64,000 nt of DNA from Cadophora sp. MPI-SDFR-AT-0126 (GCA_020747065.1 JAGMVK010000004.1:2604001-2668000); one strand, 5' to 3'; numbered from the stretch's first letter, positions 46,184 to 57,220 are shown. Made by a program: numbers and translations. The notes: generated by a model from the letters alone, not told the origin.

Positions 46184-48379
46184 ATGGAGTTTCAATCACA
46201 GCTTGATGAGATCTCTTCTTTGTTGTTCTCTCACGGGCTTAGGCAACAGCGCTTCGCGGCAGACTACCCACTTCCCCTTGGAGAGCTACAATATCACCCA
46301 CTACAACCATTTGAAATACGTCTGTTGAGGATACCTCTGTATACGTTCAACGAAAAATTAGAACTGACCCTCGGGCACTATATATGTGACTCGGACTATC
46401 GGTGTGTGGAAGCATATACAGCCCTATCTTACTGCTGGGGGGATGCCAGTGATACAGTACCAATACTCGTCAACAATTCCAGATTAGCGATTACCAGGTC
46501 TCTGCAAGCCGCCCTCCGAGAACTCAAGCGGCGGGAATATGAGTACGTTTGGATTGACGCAATATGCATCAATCAAAACGATAATGAGGAAAGGGGTCAC
46601 CAGATTTTAAAGATGCGAAATATTTACCACAATGCTCAGGCAACTGTCGTATGGCTTGGGGAAGAGGACAAACATACAAAGAAAGCGTTCGACATGTGTA
46701 ATATTCTCAAAGGGGATTTTTCTAAGTACCTCTTTATAACGGAAGTGGTAGAAAGTCCATTTATCAAGAGAATCAAGGAGCTTTCAGGAAACCATCCCGA
46801 GAAACTCAAGATTCTGGAAGGATGGGAATCACTGGCTGCGCTGATTGCCCTGCCTTATTGGGCAAGAACCTGGATTATCCAGGAGGTGGCAATCTCCTCC
46901 TCGGCTACCCTGCTCTGGGGCTCGCAAACTATGGACATCGACACCTTACGACTGTCTTTGGAAACGCTGCGGAAGTATAGTCCGACGATTTGGTCCTACT
47001 TCGAAGGAATCGAACATATAACTGGCCTGGTCTCACTCCGAAAATCCGTGGATGATGTAAGGAGAAGAGTGCATGCAATTGAGACCTCATCCGCTGAGGA
47101 TCTATTGGGTGTTCTCAGCTTGTCGTGTTTGTCAAAAGCCAGTGAGCTTCGAGACAAAGTATTTGGGGTACTGGGACTAGCAGTAAGTAACAATTTTTGC
47201 TTGAGGCTTTATACTCCTTGAGTGGCATTGAGTAGCCGGCCACTCTCACCACTCTTATCAGAAGTGTGAGGAAGCGTTGCCCTCCCTTGCTTGGACTGTA
47301 CGATTTACTCGTCGCCACTTTTCGTCAACTGACACCAAATGTGGACAATATAGCATGATGGTCCCAGAACGATTCCAGAACCCGACTACGAAGAACCTAT
47401 GGAATCAATTGTTCGAGCAATAACTCTGAAGAAACTGACAATCCCATGTCCTGAGCAGGTCATGGATGTCATTTGTCTGGATCATGGCAGAATTCCCCGA
47501 CGAGAAAATTTGCCGTCCTGGGTTGTCGATTGGACAAGCCTTTGGGACCAGCCAGATGGCAATATTTGGACATCACGAGCCATTCGATTCTTATCCACTT
47601 CTGATGTAACAAGATACAGGGCATGTGCACAGTCCCGTGCATCAGTGGAAATATCTTCGGATGAGAGTACGTTGACCTGCTGTGGCTACCATTTCGATAC
47701 TATTCGCGGCCTTTCTACATTCGATTCACGAACTGGTTTCGAGGAAGCCGAATTTGACACTACTCCAAAAGTTCCGCCAGTGAAGAGATTATTGATTCAC
47801 AAAAATATATACGGGTCTGAATTGGAGCTTCTCAAGGCCATCTGGCTGAGCAGTATTCACAATCCCATGAGAGACGGCACTGGAAAGACCACAGCATCTC
47901 CTATACACTCGTTGCAAAACTTGTTCTCTGAAGAAGTGCGAAAACCTGCGTGGGTCGAGTCAACATGGATGGACGTCATCAAAGAAGCAGGTCAATTCAA
48001 GATATATGGACGAAAGTTAAACGAGTGGTTTGGACCTTCACGAAGAAATCTCAGCAGTCTTGAAAATACGAATGCCTGCAAGACCACGGAGTACATAGAT
48101 CAGGGGGATCGTGAAACTTACTTCTGGGACTCCATCCAGATTGGCCGGTTTGGCCGGAGATTGATGGAAACTGATCTGGGATATGTCGGGACGGCTCATT
48201 CACAGGCGCATGTCGGAGACTCAATAGCCTTGCTACAAGGTGCTTCTGTACCTATCATCCTGCGGCCGTGTAATGGTGGCTACCGGGTTGTTGGAGAGGC
48301 TTATGTGCACGGGATCATGGAAGGGGAGTTCTGGGAAGCTCAAGATGAGTCGCAAATGCAGACTTTCCGTCTCAAATGA
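46184..48379 (+). CDS. Intact HET-domain protein
   Basis: Two exons, 46184-47182 and 47354-48379, are joined in phase 0 across a 171-nt GT-AG intron. The product is 674 aa. The HET domain contains IRLLRIPLYTF, YTALSYCWGDA, YVWIDAICINQND, QATVVWLGEED and LPYWARTWIIQEVA. The conserved ELRDKVFGVLGLA sits exactly at the intron, and exon 2 continues with the usual HDGPRTIPEPDY, LPSWVVDWTSLW and the C-terminal VGEAYVHGIMEGEFW. No ankyrin or NACHT module is present. HET proteins of this length are common in filamentous ascomycetes and can set off cell death on contact with a non-self partner. Its direct neighbours are C2H2 and HET genes, and the next HET gene lies 1.9 kb away, facing it. Confidence 0.9.
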
Positions 48380-48931
48380 GGGGCAAGGCAACTCGTGCTC
48401 CATTTGGGTTCTTGTGGCACATCATCTTATCGCCCAGATCTAGAAGTTTCGCACACAGTGTTAACGTCCCTCCACGAGGATCAGTAGATGAGTACCAACA
48501 GAAAGCCATGAAATAATGACTGCAATCTTTCGAGACCTCACCAGCCTGCAGGATCAAGAAATCCATTGCCACCATTTTGGCGAGGACGAAGCTCATGTTT
48601 GTCCTGGTGGTGTTCACTTGTTCATCGGTTTCCCTTTGTTATCACTAGATGCTATCTATTGTGGCTACTTCTCGAGAAATGACAACTTCATTGTCACCTT
48701 TAGAAGACCTTGAAGCACAAACACCGATTCTTTGTACAACGCGAACAGGATCCTGATGAACTTATAAAATCACCACAGTTTCTAGAGCTCTACAAAGTAA
48801 CGGCTGAAGTGACCATATCATCGCAAAAACATGAGTCTGGTTGAAAGCAAAGCCAAGTCCGCATCAAGGAGTGATCAGCAGCTCAGTTGGATGGATGTCG
48901 TCTTGAATCCAGATCCGCAGGTCTCACCTCT

Positions 48932-48946
48932 GGGGGGGGGGGGGGG
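48932..48946 (+). repeat. Poly-G tract of 15 G
   Basis: Fifteen consecutive G are embedded in otherwise unremarkable sequence. Runs this long are rare in fungal DNA. The tract could form stacked G structures, slip in replication, or be a sequencing artefact. Confidence 0.9.
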
Positions 48947-49645
48947 TTTCAAGAACACTCACTGTGAGATATCTACCATAAGTGGCTGCGAGAGTTCCAT
49001 GAATACTCGCTTTACTTCCAATGCTGAAGACTTTGCAACAACGTACAGCAATGACAAAGTTCGACAGGAACTATACGAAGTCAGCTTTTTCACACCGGCT
49101 AATACCCCAATTCATTGCTTCTTTCACCCCGACGCCCCTCCAGGAGCCTCGTCTTCACTTCCCTCGTTCTCAGCTCCTGTACGCCCATTTTATTGTCAAA
49201 TCCGCCCAAACTCGAGACTTGGAACATGCCGTGCTTGCAAATCTCGCAAATAGCGTTAAAGAAAAGATCTGCTCGATCTACGGGCCTCAGCACGTCAGCC
49301 ACGCACAAGCACACATTAAGCGCAATACAAGTAGTGTTAATTTTGCGTAAGAACAAACTGGAAAGCCGAGGCTGGCAACGTGTGCTCGAGACGGAAAGAT
49401 GCATTCTTCATTCTGGAACTGAGGAGGTGCATACACTACTATGAAATCAAACTAATTGGATCTTTTAATTCTGGTCCGCCAAGATTGCTGTCATATAAAG
49501 CCTCATGTCCAGTATCCGTAAGTCATATGGGGATCTTTAATTGCCTCCGATTTATGACTTTGGACCTTGGAAAGAGGTTTGAGGGTGTCTCTAGGCTGCC
49601 AAGTGAAGTTGAAAGGTAACACAACGTGTTGACTGGACTTAAGAT

Positions 49646-49882
49646 CTAAAGTCTGCACAGAAAACGATGTCGCTTGCCGCGTGCTTGTGCTTGTGTTGCA
49701 CGATAGAGCGTCTTGAGTGGCATATGCCCCTCTAGGTTGAAAATTTCGAATTCCGCCTCGATTGACTCTGCCTCGGTAGTTATCGCGGCTTCCTGAAGGG
49801 GTCCCAAGCCGAATGAATTGAGAGCAGTTTTCATATAGTACTTCAAGATGGGGCGGCCCGTTTGTGTGGCTTGGAATCCCAC
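49646..49882 (-). pseudogene. Possible coding relic, unrecognised
   Basis: The minus strand is open for 78 codons with protein-like composition (for example RPILKYYMKTALNSFGLG and EAEFEIFNLEGHMPLKTLY). It begins only with GTG and has no ATG or clear first exon. It could be the last exon of a gene whose front is lost, or chance. I do not recognise a family. Confidence 0.3.
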
Positions 49883-50302
49883 TCGTAGATGTTGTGTTTA
49901 CTTTCTTGCTACTCAGAACCGAACGAAGTCTTGGGTTCAGAATTTAAGTCGACAAATCAACTGCTCCACTTGAGTACCAGTCACTATCAAGCTCAAGCAT
50001 TTATTTCCAGAAAAAAATTCCGGCTATTCTTTCCAGCTTGTATTCACGATATCTACTTCCCCATTCCCTCTAGACTCACCCAAACTCCAGACTCCCCACT
50101 GCAATCGTTGAGGCTGTAGATTTCGTTTGTTTTGTAGAATGTGTTTCGGGTTCATTTTAAGCAGCGAAAATTACAAAATGAATGTGCACAAACTCCTTAC
50201 ATAAATTCCTTCCAGTGAAACCGGAATACCTGCCGCCTGCAATTCCACCTCCCAAGAAGCCAAATGATAGATTATCATGACAATACATGCAAACTTCTGG
50301 GG

Positions 50303-52513
50303 TCAAATAAGAGTGACTGTGTGCCATTTCGTCCCATCCGCATCAGGTCCGAGATTCATTTTGTACATAGACTCATCCATTGTAATCTGCGGATGTTGTG
50401 ATAACAGGGTTTGAAACGATACAAAACTGTCGGCCCTAATACGGATGTCAAAGACCCCTAATCTCTTGAAATTTCCGTTCCTTTCTTCTAAAGAAGCAGG
50501 TGTTACAACCAGCCCATAAAGATTGAGACCAGAATCCATTTTCTTATCTGAAGTATCGACAAGAATAGGCAACAAGTACGTACTGCCTGCGAAGTTCACA
50601 AAATCCCTCCCATATGTTTTATCATCGGGATAAATCTGTCCGGCTACGTTAAGACGACAGTCTCCTTCGATTGGAGGAATAGTATCACTCCCCAAGCTTC
50701 CGTAACGCTTGAAGTGTCTTCCGCTTATGAGCGAGGAACATTGGAGTCCCAGTTCTGCGGATGCTAGTTGACCAAAAACGTTCTCCCCAACGAGAGAAAG
50801 AGCAACGGTGATTATTTCAACAACCGGGATTGTTTTGGCAACATCAAGTATGTTATTCGTCGTGTACAGGCGCCATGTAACAGGAGCCTCGATTGATGCC
50901 CATGACCAAGACGGGGCTTTATAGCCAGGCGAACTAGAGCCAGGTTCAGCAGTGCTGGCATTAGCTATGGCCGCCCAGCAGAGCTGACGTTCTAAGTTTG
51001 TCCTCCAAAGACCCGCAACGTACTGGTCTTGGTTAGCCTGTTGAAAGCGATCACAGACTCCAGAAAGTGCTATAAATCTGTCTTTGGGGAACGTCACTTT
51101 GGCGGTGGAGTAAACTTTGATGATTTGGTCCCAACGTGAGTAATCAGTTTTTCTGGGGGGACGATTGCTCGTCAATTCGTCTGGAATTCCTTCAGGAAAT
51201 GACTCGGAAACGATATGCTGGCTACATTCGCAGAATATTTGATCCTTGGTAAAGAATATCGTCCGCGGCGCAAGATATCGTTCTTGGAATGCCCAGGCCC
51301 GTTTGGAGAGAGGAGCCTCGCCGATGCATCTGTCGTACAACTTGTAACTGACTGTACAATATCTTGCCGGATCAGATGTCTGCACAAAATGCGGCCCGGC
51401 CTTGAGATCTCTTTCGATGAAAAGCCCTTCGGAGCCATCCTTGGCATGACTTGCCGCAATATTTGCTACTGCATTGCCATAAACATTACTCATCAAGACC
51501 GACTCCCTCTCCCACTAGTCGGAAAATTCAGTGACAGTACGACCAAATATTATGTATACGGGGTAACTCACATCTTCATTTTCATCCTGAACAATGCAGA
51601 GGGAGTCGATCCAGATATATTTGAGTCCCAAGGCCTTTGTGACCGCTAGGGCATCTCTGAATGTTTTGGAAAGCATATCGACTGGGATCTCCTGACAGAG
51701 GGCATCAATATTATTTCGCATGAGCTTGAACATCTCAATGGTCCCCCAACACTATCGAGAATGTGAGATTAGTGTTTGCCGCTTTAAGATATAATAGGTG
51801 GTTCAATACTGAGACCAAAAAAAAAAAATATAGTAACAGAACGAAATATTACAAATGCCAGACGACTTACGTGGCTAAGAGTCAGATAATTTAAGTTAAC
51901 TTGTCGATTGCTAGTGATACACAAGCGTGCACCAGTGTCATGAACCTCCACTAGCCTCGTGGGCGAATAAGGAGTCTTGCTGGAGGAGCAGGATGGATGA
52001 GAACTAATGCACTCAGCCAACCAATCCGATGCAAATGAAAGTGAGCTCCTAGAAGAGGTGGACGGTTCGAATTCTCGGTCATGAACTTTCGTAAAAGGTT
52101 AACCAACACTTCGAATTGCTTTGATAGGTGGGAGATGATAATAATCCCTTACTGTATGAACTTGGGTAAAGACAAACGAGTGGAAAATTTAGACCACCAT
52201 TTACCGAATTCTCCTCAGATGAACTCACTCCTCCTCTTAAGACTCCGGATTTCATAACAAAAGACAACGAGATGCGTACTCCTTCCGCCACATACGAGAT
52301 ATCCACATAACCTTCTGCACCCTGCAGTAGGTGGAAGCAAAATACGCAATGTCTGCTGGACTGAATCAAAGCGATTAGATCGGTGTGGTGTGCAGGGTAC
52401 CAGAGAGCGAGCCTCGAGTTCTGCAAGTCTTGAACGCCCTGCCTCCAATCGGGGCTCCCAAACAGATTTTGACATGTGGTACACAACTGAAGTTGCTGGT
52501 GTACTTGAGCCAT
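50303..52513 (-). CDS. Intact four-exon HET-domain protein
   Basis: Exons on the minus strand are 52513-52153, 52085-51871, 51751-51572 and 51514-50303, giving 655 aa. The start is the ATG at 52513. The frame runs 18 codons further back, but only to a TTG. The N-terminus carries LCTTCQNLF, a short Cys pair common in this HET subgroup, then WLAECISSHPSC. The first HET motif is split by an intron and reads YLTLSHCWGTIEMF after splicing. Next come KYIWIDSLCIVQDENED, WERESVLMSNVYGNAVANIAAS and the C-terminal RAWAFQERYLAPRTIFFTKDQIFCECS and SWSWASIEAPV. All four junctions have GT-AG ends and keep frame, which strongly supports the model. The role is presumably allorecognition and incompatibility, as for other HET proteins. 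It converges with the HET gene at 46-48 kb. Confidence 0.9.
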
Positions 52514-53725
52514 GGATTCCAGCTCGGTCACAATCTCCAGCTGTCTGCCGCCGAATAGGGAGTTCAATGGGTAGCAAAGCTATACTGACTTAATGGCAGG
52601 TGTGATTTAGCTGAGCCAGAGAGGTGTGTGATGACTGTTGAGAAAGAGGGGAGGTGTTGCGTTGCAGCTGAATCCTAAAATGCGGCTTGCGGCTACTCGA
52701 TAGCCTAACTGCTTCTGGAACAAACTAGTTAGGCACTACCTACAAGATACCGAGCTGAACAGTACAGTATTTTAAAAGAACGAAGAGGCGCGAATATCCA
52801 GAACGTGAGAGATGGATCGAGGGAGCTTCAGACGATTGCATGGTTTTCGCTTATGATAGCCAGGTTTTTAGACATCATAGAGCGCTTTTATACAAAATCC
52901 ACGTTACCTGGGAGAAATCAGTAGATATCGTTATTTAGTAGAGTGGGGTCAAAGCTGTGAATATATTGAGCCACTTACCCCATAGGATCGCCGAGCCAGT
53001 GAGCAGGACCTGACTCCCGCAGCTTCTTGGCTTGAAGTGTGATTGGGCCTCTGGATGCGAGTGTTCGGGAGACGTGCGAAGTTTTCTAAGTTCCAAGATA
53101 ATTTCAGACGACATCATTCGCAGTGTCCAAGCAAAAGCCTGATTCCCAAGGACAATAAGTCCAAAAAACAAAAAGCAGTTGCAGTTCAAGAGGGCTTTGA
53201 TCCTCAAAGTTTTGCGTTTGCCATCCGCGCTCCTTACTTAGCACACCCTGAAGAGATTGAAAATGCTATCCATGTGTACAGAATGCATGCGACTATAAGC
53301 GCGACAAGAAGTTGGGAAATCTGTGGGATGTAAATACACTGCTGGCGGGGCTAAGGTGCGTGCGGTAATCCTCGAAACTCGCAGAGAGGGCGTGTGGGTG
53401 CTAGATGGAGGGAGAGGGATAGAGAGGGGGGAATCGCGGGAAAAGAAACAGAACGCACTGTTTGTGGAGCTAAAGGGACGGCAAAATGATTGACCTTCCT
53501 TGTATCCTAACATGCAGAAATTGTCGATGTAGCTAAAGCACCAATGGCTTGTACGAGTTGCACACCGGGAGAGCCGTCATCATCATTCTTGAAAAACGGT
53601 TTTGACTGATCTCTCTAGCTATAGATCGGAGAGCATAAGTGATAAAAGGCCTCTTTCCCCCAAACGGCCTCTAAGAGACTTCCTATTTGAGGCGGGACTA
53701 GGGGGGTCCCTGAGTAGGACTCGGT
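52514..53725. other. Intergenic, no supportable gene
   Basis: This is the upstream region of the 52.5-kb HET gene and the left flank of a degraded repeat. Small ORFs such as minus 53513-53238 have no domains. Confidence 0.45.
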
Positions 53726-53915
53726 CGGAATTGCCTTCCTTTTCGATAGGATAATACTCGGTTGCAGGGCTGTGACTCAGTCTCGCGGCGGAAATGTCCT
53801 TTTATTTGCTTCGATCTTAGCCGGTATTGCCTTCCTTTTCGAAGGGATAATATTCCGTTATGCCGCTGTGACTTTGTCTTGTAGCGGATAGGTCCTTTTG
53901 TTTACTTGAACCTCG
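53726..53915. repeat. Two diverged direct repeats of about 95 bp
   Basis: Copies at 53726-53820 and 53822-53915 share long stretches, including ATTGCCTTCCTTTTCGA, GCTGTGACT and TCCTTTT, at matching offsets of 96 bp. Differences include several C/T and G/A changes. They sit at the left edge of an AT-rich island and may be part of a transposon terminal region or a local tandem duplication. Confidence 0.75.
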
Positions 53916-53939
53916 ATTAGTGGACGCCCCTCATGAAGT

Positions 53940-54380
53940 CGTAAGTGCGCTACTATTATTACATGCGGTCGCGAATTCTTTCTTTATCTTCTAAATAATA
54001 TCTTCGTATTCTTCTTACTAGATAACTTTATAGCTAGTATCTTCGCATAGGCTTTAATACTTACTAAGCGCTAATTTAATCTCTTATACTTTTCTTATTT
54101 AGTTTACCTTTCCTACAGCTAGTGATTCTTCGTTATATCTAATTTCCGAACTAATCTCTCTATTAATGCAATTGTCTCCGATATCGATTTCAGCTTCTAT
54201 TCGAGCCCTTAGTTCCGCGGCCTTCTCTTTCCTTTCGAAATCTCATAATTTTCTCCCAAGCCTTAAGAGGAAGGTTACAATATCTCCGAAGGCCCTCTGA
54301 ACTTACTAATCGTAATTACCCTAAGTATACTATAGTCTGAATACTCTAATAGCTATAATATACTACGACCAACGGAATTT
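53940..54380. mobile_element. AT-rich island, probably a mutated transposon remnant
   Basis: The sequence changes abruptly to AT-rich DNA full of TA dinucleotides and CTA/TAG trimers, with almost no open frames. It returns to normal composition near 54390. Such islands in ascomycetes are usually RIP-mutated transposons. No coding relic, terminal inverted repeat or target-site duplication could be identified by eye, so the element type is unknown. Confidence 0.55.
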
Positions 54381-54748
54381 ACCTTTTAATTTTATAAGGC
54401 CAGTGACTAAGGTCCAGAGGATAGTTGGAAGTACTTGATGCCCGGAAATGACTATTGACGTTTTACTAACTGAGGGACGTGTAGAGTTGCTAGTTTTTGC
54501 CAGGGACGAAGTCGCACCTTTTCTTCTGGAGGAAGTACTGTCCAGAACAAAACAATGCCCTCTGTCTTTCACAGCAATCAAACAAAGACAGTTCTAATTC
54601 CTCACAAGACTCCTTTCTCTAGCCTCAAACAATCCATTCACAATTCTCTTATATAACCTCTCTCATCCCACAGAACCGTAACTGAGTCTCAACCTCACCA
54701 ACTACCACTGCCGGTCTCTCCTCAAGGAAAGAATCATCACTCGCCGCA

Positions 54749-55513
54749 ATGAGTTTCCACGCTCGAGTCCCCCTAATCCTCGACAACTCCATCCTGGACT
54801 ACATCCCCAACTGGACACCCTCATCTTCCCATTCTGGCATCAGATTCCAAGCCGGATCACCCATGTTAGTCGCCGGCGAACTGAACATACAGCTCCTCGA
54901 GGGTATGGACTTGGAGACGCGGAGATACATGACGAGAAGTGTCTCGAAGAACAGAGCACAATCGCAATTGCAAACTCCTAGGACGCAAGCTACTGCAACT
55001 GATGGAGAGAATGGTTCTACTGGGTCGATGAGCCTCAAAATATACGACGATGAGGAGGAGATGAGCCTGGAGGAGGAGGTGAAGATGATGATGGATGCGC
55101 AAGTGGTCTCACCACCTTCTTCGCCCTCAATACTCACGATCCAGATTTTGCCTCCGACTCCACCACATTCAGCACTGCCAGCTCAGGTAGCAACCTCTCA
55201 CCCTGGTCCTAGACAAGGTATCCCTACATCCGCATACCTGAGTCCCGACTCAGCGAAGCGACCGAGAAAGGATGTAAGAGAACGAAGGAGAGATAGCTCG
55301 AAGCCGTATCCAAGTAGGAGTGCAAACAGCAGCCGAAGCACAAATGCACTCACAAGCAGAGATAAGAAGACCAGTAAGTCAAGCATCGCTAGCTCGCCAA
55401 GCACGTCTAATGATTCAGGCGTCTGGGGCACATCTCACCGATATCCCGAATGCCGCAAGTTATTGGTAAGTCTTCCGGGGCTAAGAAATCATCGCAGATT
55501 CTTCCATCACTAA
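54749..55513 (+). CDS. C2H2-like protein with one incomplete finger
   Basis: This is a single exon of 254 aa. An N-terminal region with MSFHARVPLILDN and YIPNWTPSS is followed by acidic, then Pro-rich, then Ser/Arg/Lys-rich disordered sequence. The end, YPECRKLLVSLPGLRNHRRFFHH, looks like a C2H2 finger. The first Cys of the expected C-x-x-C pair appears as Tyr, which a single G to A change would explain. A consensus donor GTAAGT at 55466 lies inside the finger, followed by the splice-module array, so the transcript may continue and the C-terminus may be spliced differently. Function unknown. Confidence 0.6.
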   Translation: MSFHARVPLILDNSILDYIPNWTPSSSHSGIRFQAGSPMLVAGELNIQLLEGMDLETRRYMTRSVSKNRAQSQLQTPRTQATATDGENGSTGSMSLKIYDDEEEMSLEEEVKMMMDAQVVSPPSSPSILTIQILPPTPPHSALPAQVATSHPGPRQGIPTSAYLSPDSAKRPRKDVRERRRDSSKPYPSRSANSSRSTNALTSRDKKTSKSSIASSPSTSNDSGVWGTSHRYPECRKLLVSLPGLRNHRRFFHH

Positions 55514-57220
55514 ATGTTAGAAGTCCTGAAATCTTGGATTTTTAAAACTTGCTACTGGGGCAAGTAGGCAAGTATCCCTTTCTTTTCTGCTGATGACATT
55601 TCCTAGGGCTTTCAGGTCGGCGGACCTTGACGAATAAAAAATAGACACGATTACATGATAATAATCTTGCACCCGCGAAGGTGAGTATGACCCCGCATCG
55701 AAACCTCCCTAATAAATTATCTTACAAAGAAAGCGAAATATGAAATAGCTGATTGGATCTAGATGAAATGGATGCAAATAGCTGTGAATGAATAATAAGT
55801 AAGTTCTCATCCACTAATTTTGCTAACTGATCCCTAGGAAAGCATCGCCGAGCCAAGTTTATCAATGGGATTTGAGACAAGCATCCTGTCCCTCCAAGTC
55901 CGGGTGTAACGAAAGAAAGAGGAGACAGAAAAGGTAGGTCCCACCCAATTTAAACCAGCTAATGTATTGATTTTCCAGGCTTGCAGTTCGCAGAAAACAG
56001 TTTCAATAGAATCTGCATCAACATAAAGCTATGAAACAGACAGGTAAGTCCCCTCAATTAAGGTTCCAGCTGATAGATATCGGTCAAGCAGGTTCACCGT
56101 TCGACAAGGAAACAAGACGACGAATAGGTAAGGGCCCCTATATTCCTCAGCTAACAATAATACCTTCAAATTCCACATCCTACACTATTCTCAGAAGCCA
56201 ATATGTGTTCGAACACCGTGGAACATACAGAAATCTCGAGGATCGAACAAAAATAGGCAATTCTTCCACCGCCTCCCGAACCACTTAAGTCCCCGTTTCA
56301 GACCAGCAATCGGTTACAAGGATAAGCAATATTCAATATCGACAGGTAAGTTTCCAACACCCCCTCTCCTCAGTTGAGAACAGTCCGGAACCATGACCAG
56401 CCTCAAATACAGCACCTTTTAAACAGAAGAAAACACACATCACCCAGAAGTCGCTGATATCCAGGTAAGTCCCTCCTCTTCTCGAATCAGCTAACTGCCA
56501 ATACCCACGTTGGTTCCAACCCCAGAAACAACCAAGAACAACCAGGTAAGTCCTCCGTCCTTTTCAATTGACAACTAACCTGAGGCACCGACGCCAACTT
56601 GAGATCCAGGAGCAATCAAAGCAAAATTCGAACACGAGATACGAATATCAAAGATATCGAAGAAAACCAGGTAAATCCTCTCCTTTCTCTGAACCAGCTG
56701 CCCTTCAATCATACAAGAACAAACAGCACAGCTCCGAGCAGGTACAGCCCCCGTCCGTCCAGCCAAACACACAAACCCACAGACTATCAACTAAGTTTCA
56801 GAACAATGACACGTAACCAACACAAAGAGAAAAACAGTAACGCTAGAAGCGCCAAAAGGAAACAGCTACGTACTTACCCTCTCGATACCCAGCTAATATA
56901 CTCCCACGGTAGCAGACGAGACATACGTTCCAATGTTCGGTAAGTCAGGTAACACCGAAAGAGAAAGACTTCCTGGACCAGGAAAATAGGACCAATCAGC
57001 AGGACCGTCCTAGAAGCAGGATCTCATTCTCACCCAGGACTTCCAGGACTTCCAGAACATTAGCGCATGCAAAGTGAATGCAGGGCCTCCCCGACACAAG
57101 AAGGTAAGGTATGTCAAGTAAGTAATTTACCATCTTTCCCATTCTTCCCCTCCTTCCCATCTTTCCCCGCCTTCCCTCCTTCCCCTCTGCCTTCATTACC
57201 TGTAATCTCCTGCTAACCAG
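55466..57220 (+). other. Array of about fourteen intron-like splice modules in non-ORF DNA
   Basis: Donor-like sites occur at 55466, 55568 (GCAAGT), 55681, 55799, 55934, 56044, 56128, 56346, 56465, 56546, 56671, 56742, 56940 and 57104. A decayed CTTAAGTCCC lies near 56285. Many read CAG/GTAAGTCC, followed by pyrimidines, a CAGCTAAC-like branch and a CAG acceptor. Inferred introns include 55799-55837, 55934-55978, 56044-56091, 56128-56194, 56346-56400, 56465-56525, 56546-56609, 56671-56731 and 57104-57220. The exons between them are 20-151 nt and A-rich. If introns 56346-56731 are removed, one frame is open from 56195 to a TAA ending at 56816, about 108 codons if the 60-nt segment 56742-56801 is also removed and 20 more if it is kept. 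The mini-exon 56526-56545 is only 20 nt. This could be a spliced non-coding RNA, a micro-exon gene, or a multi-intron 3' extension of the C2H2 gene upstream. Confidence 0.5.
57131..57190 (+). repeat. Polypyrimidine tract with CTTCCC/CCTTCC units
   Basis: About 60 bp are almost purely C and T, made of shuffled CTTCCC and CCTTTCC units. It lies inside the last intron-like module, before a CTAACCAG acceptor. Long homopyrimidine runs can form triplex DNA and can also act as strong splice-acceptor pyrimidine tracts. Confidence 0.8.

Larger units (their letters stand above)
48380..50302. other. Intergenic between two HET genes, with possible gene relics
   Basis: The two HET genes converge on this 1.9-kb gap. 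It contains a 15-G run and plus-strand ORFs at 48831-49253 and 49021-49350 that overlap in different frames. A minus-strand open stretch lies at 49646-49882. None has a recognised domain. The overlap of protein-like segments in shifting frames suggests degraded coding sequence more than an active gene. Confidence 0.45.

Noticed and set aside
52055..52080. tRNA B-box-like GGTTCGAATTC
   Set aside because: It lies within a HET exon, has no A box at a suitable distance, and no cloverleaf could be drawn.
55466..57220. snoRNA host gene as the explanation of the splice array
   Set aside because: The predicted introns (39-67 nt) are too short for box C/D or H/ACA snoRNAs, and I found no convincing C/D box pairs.
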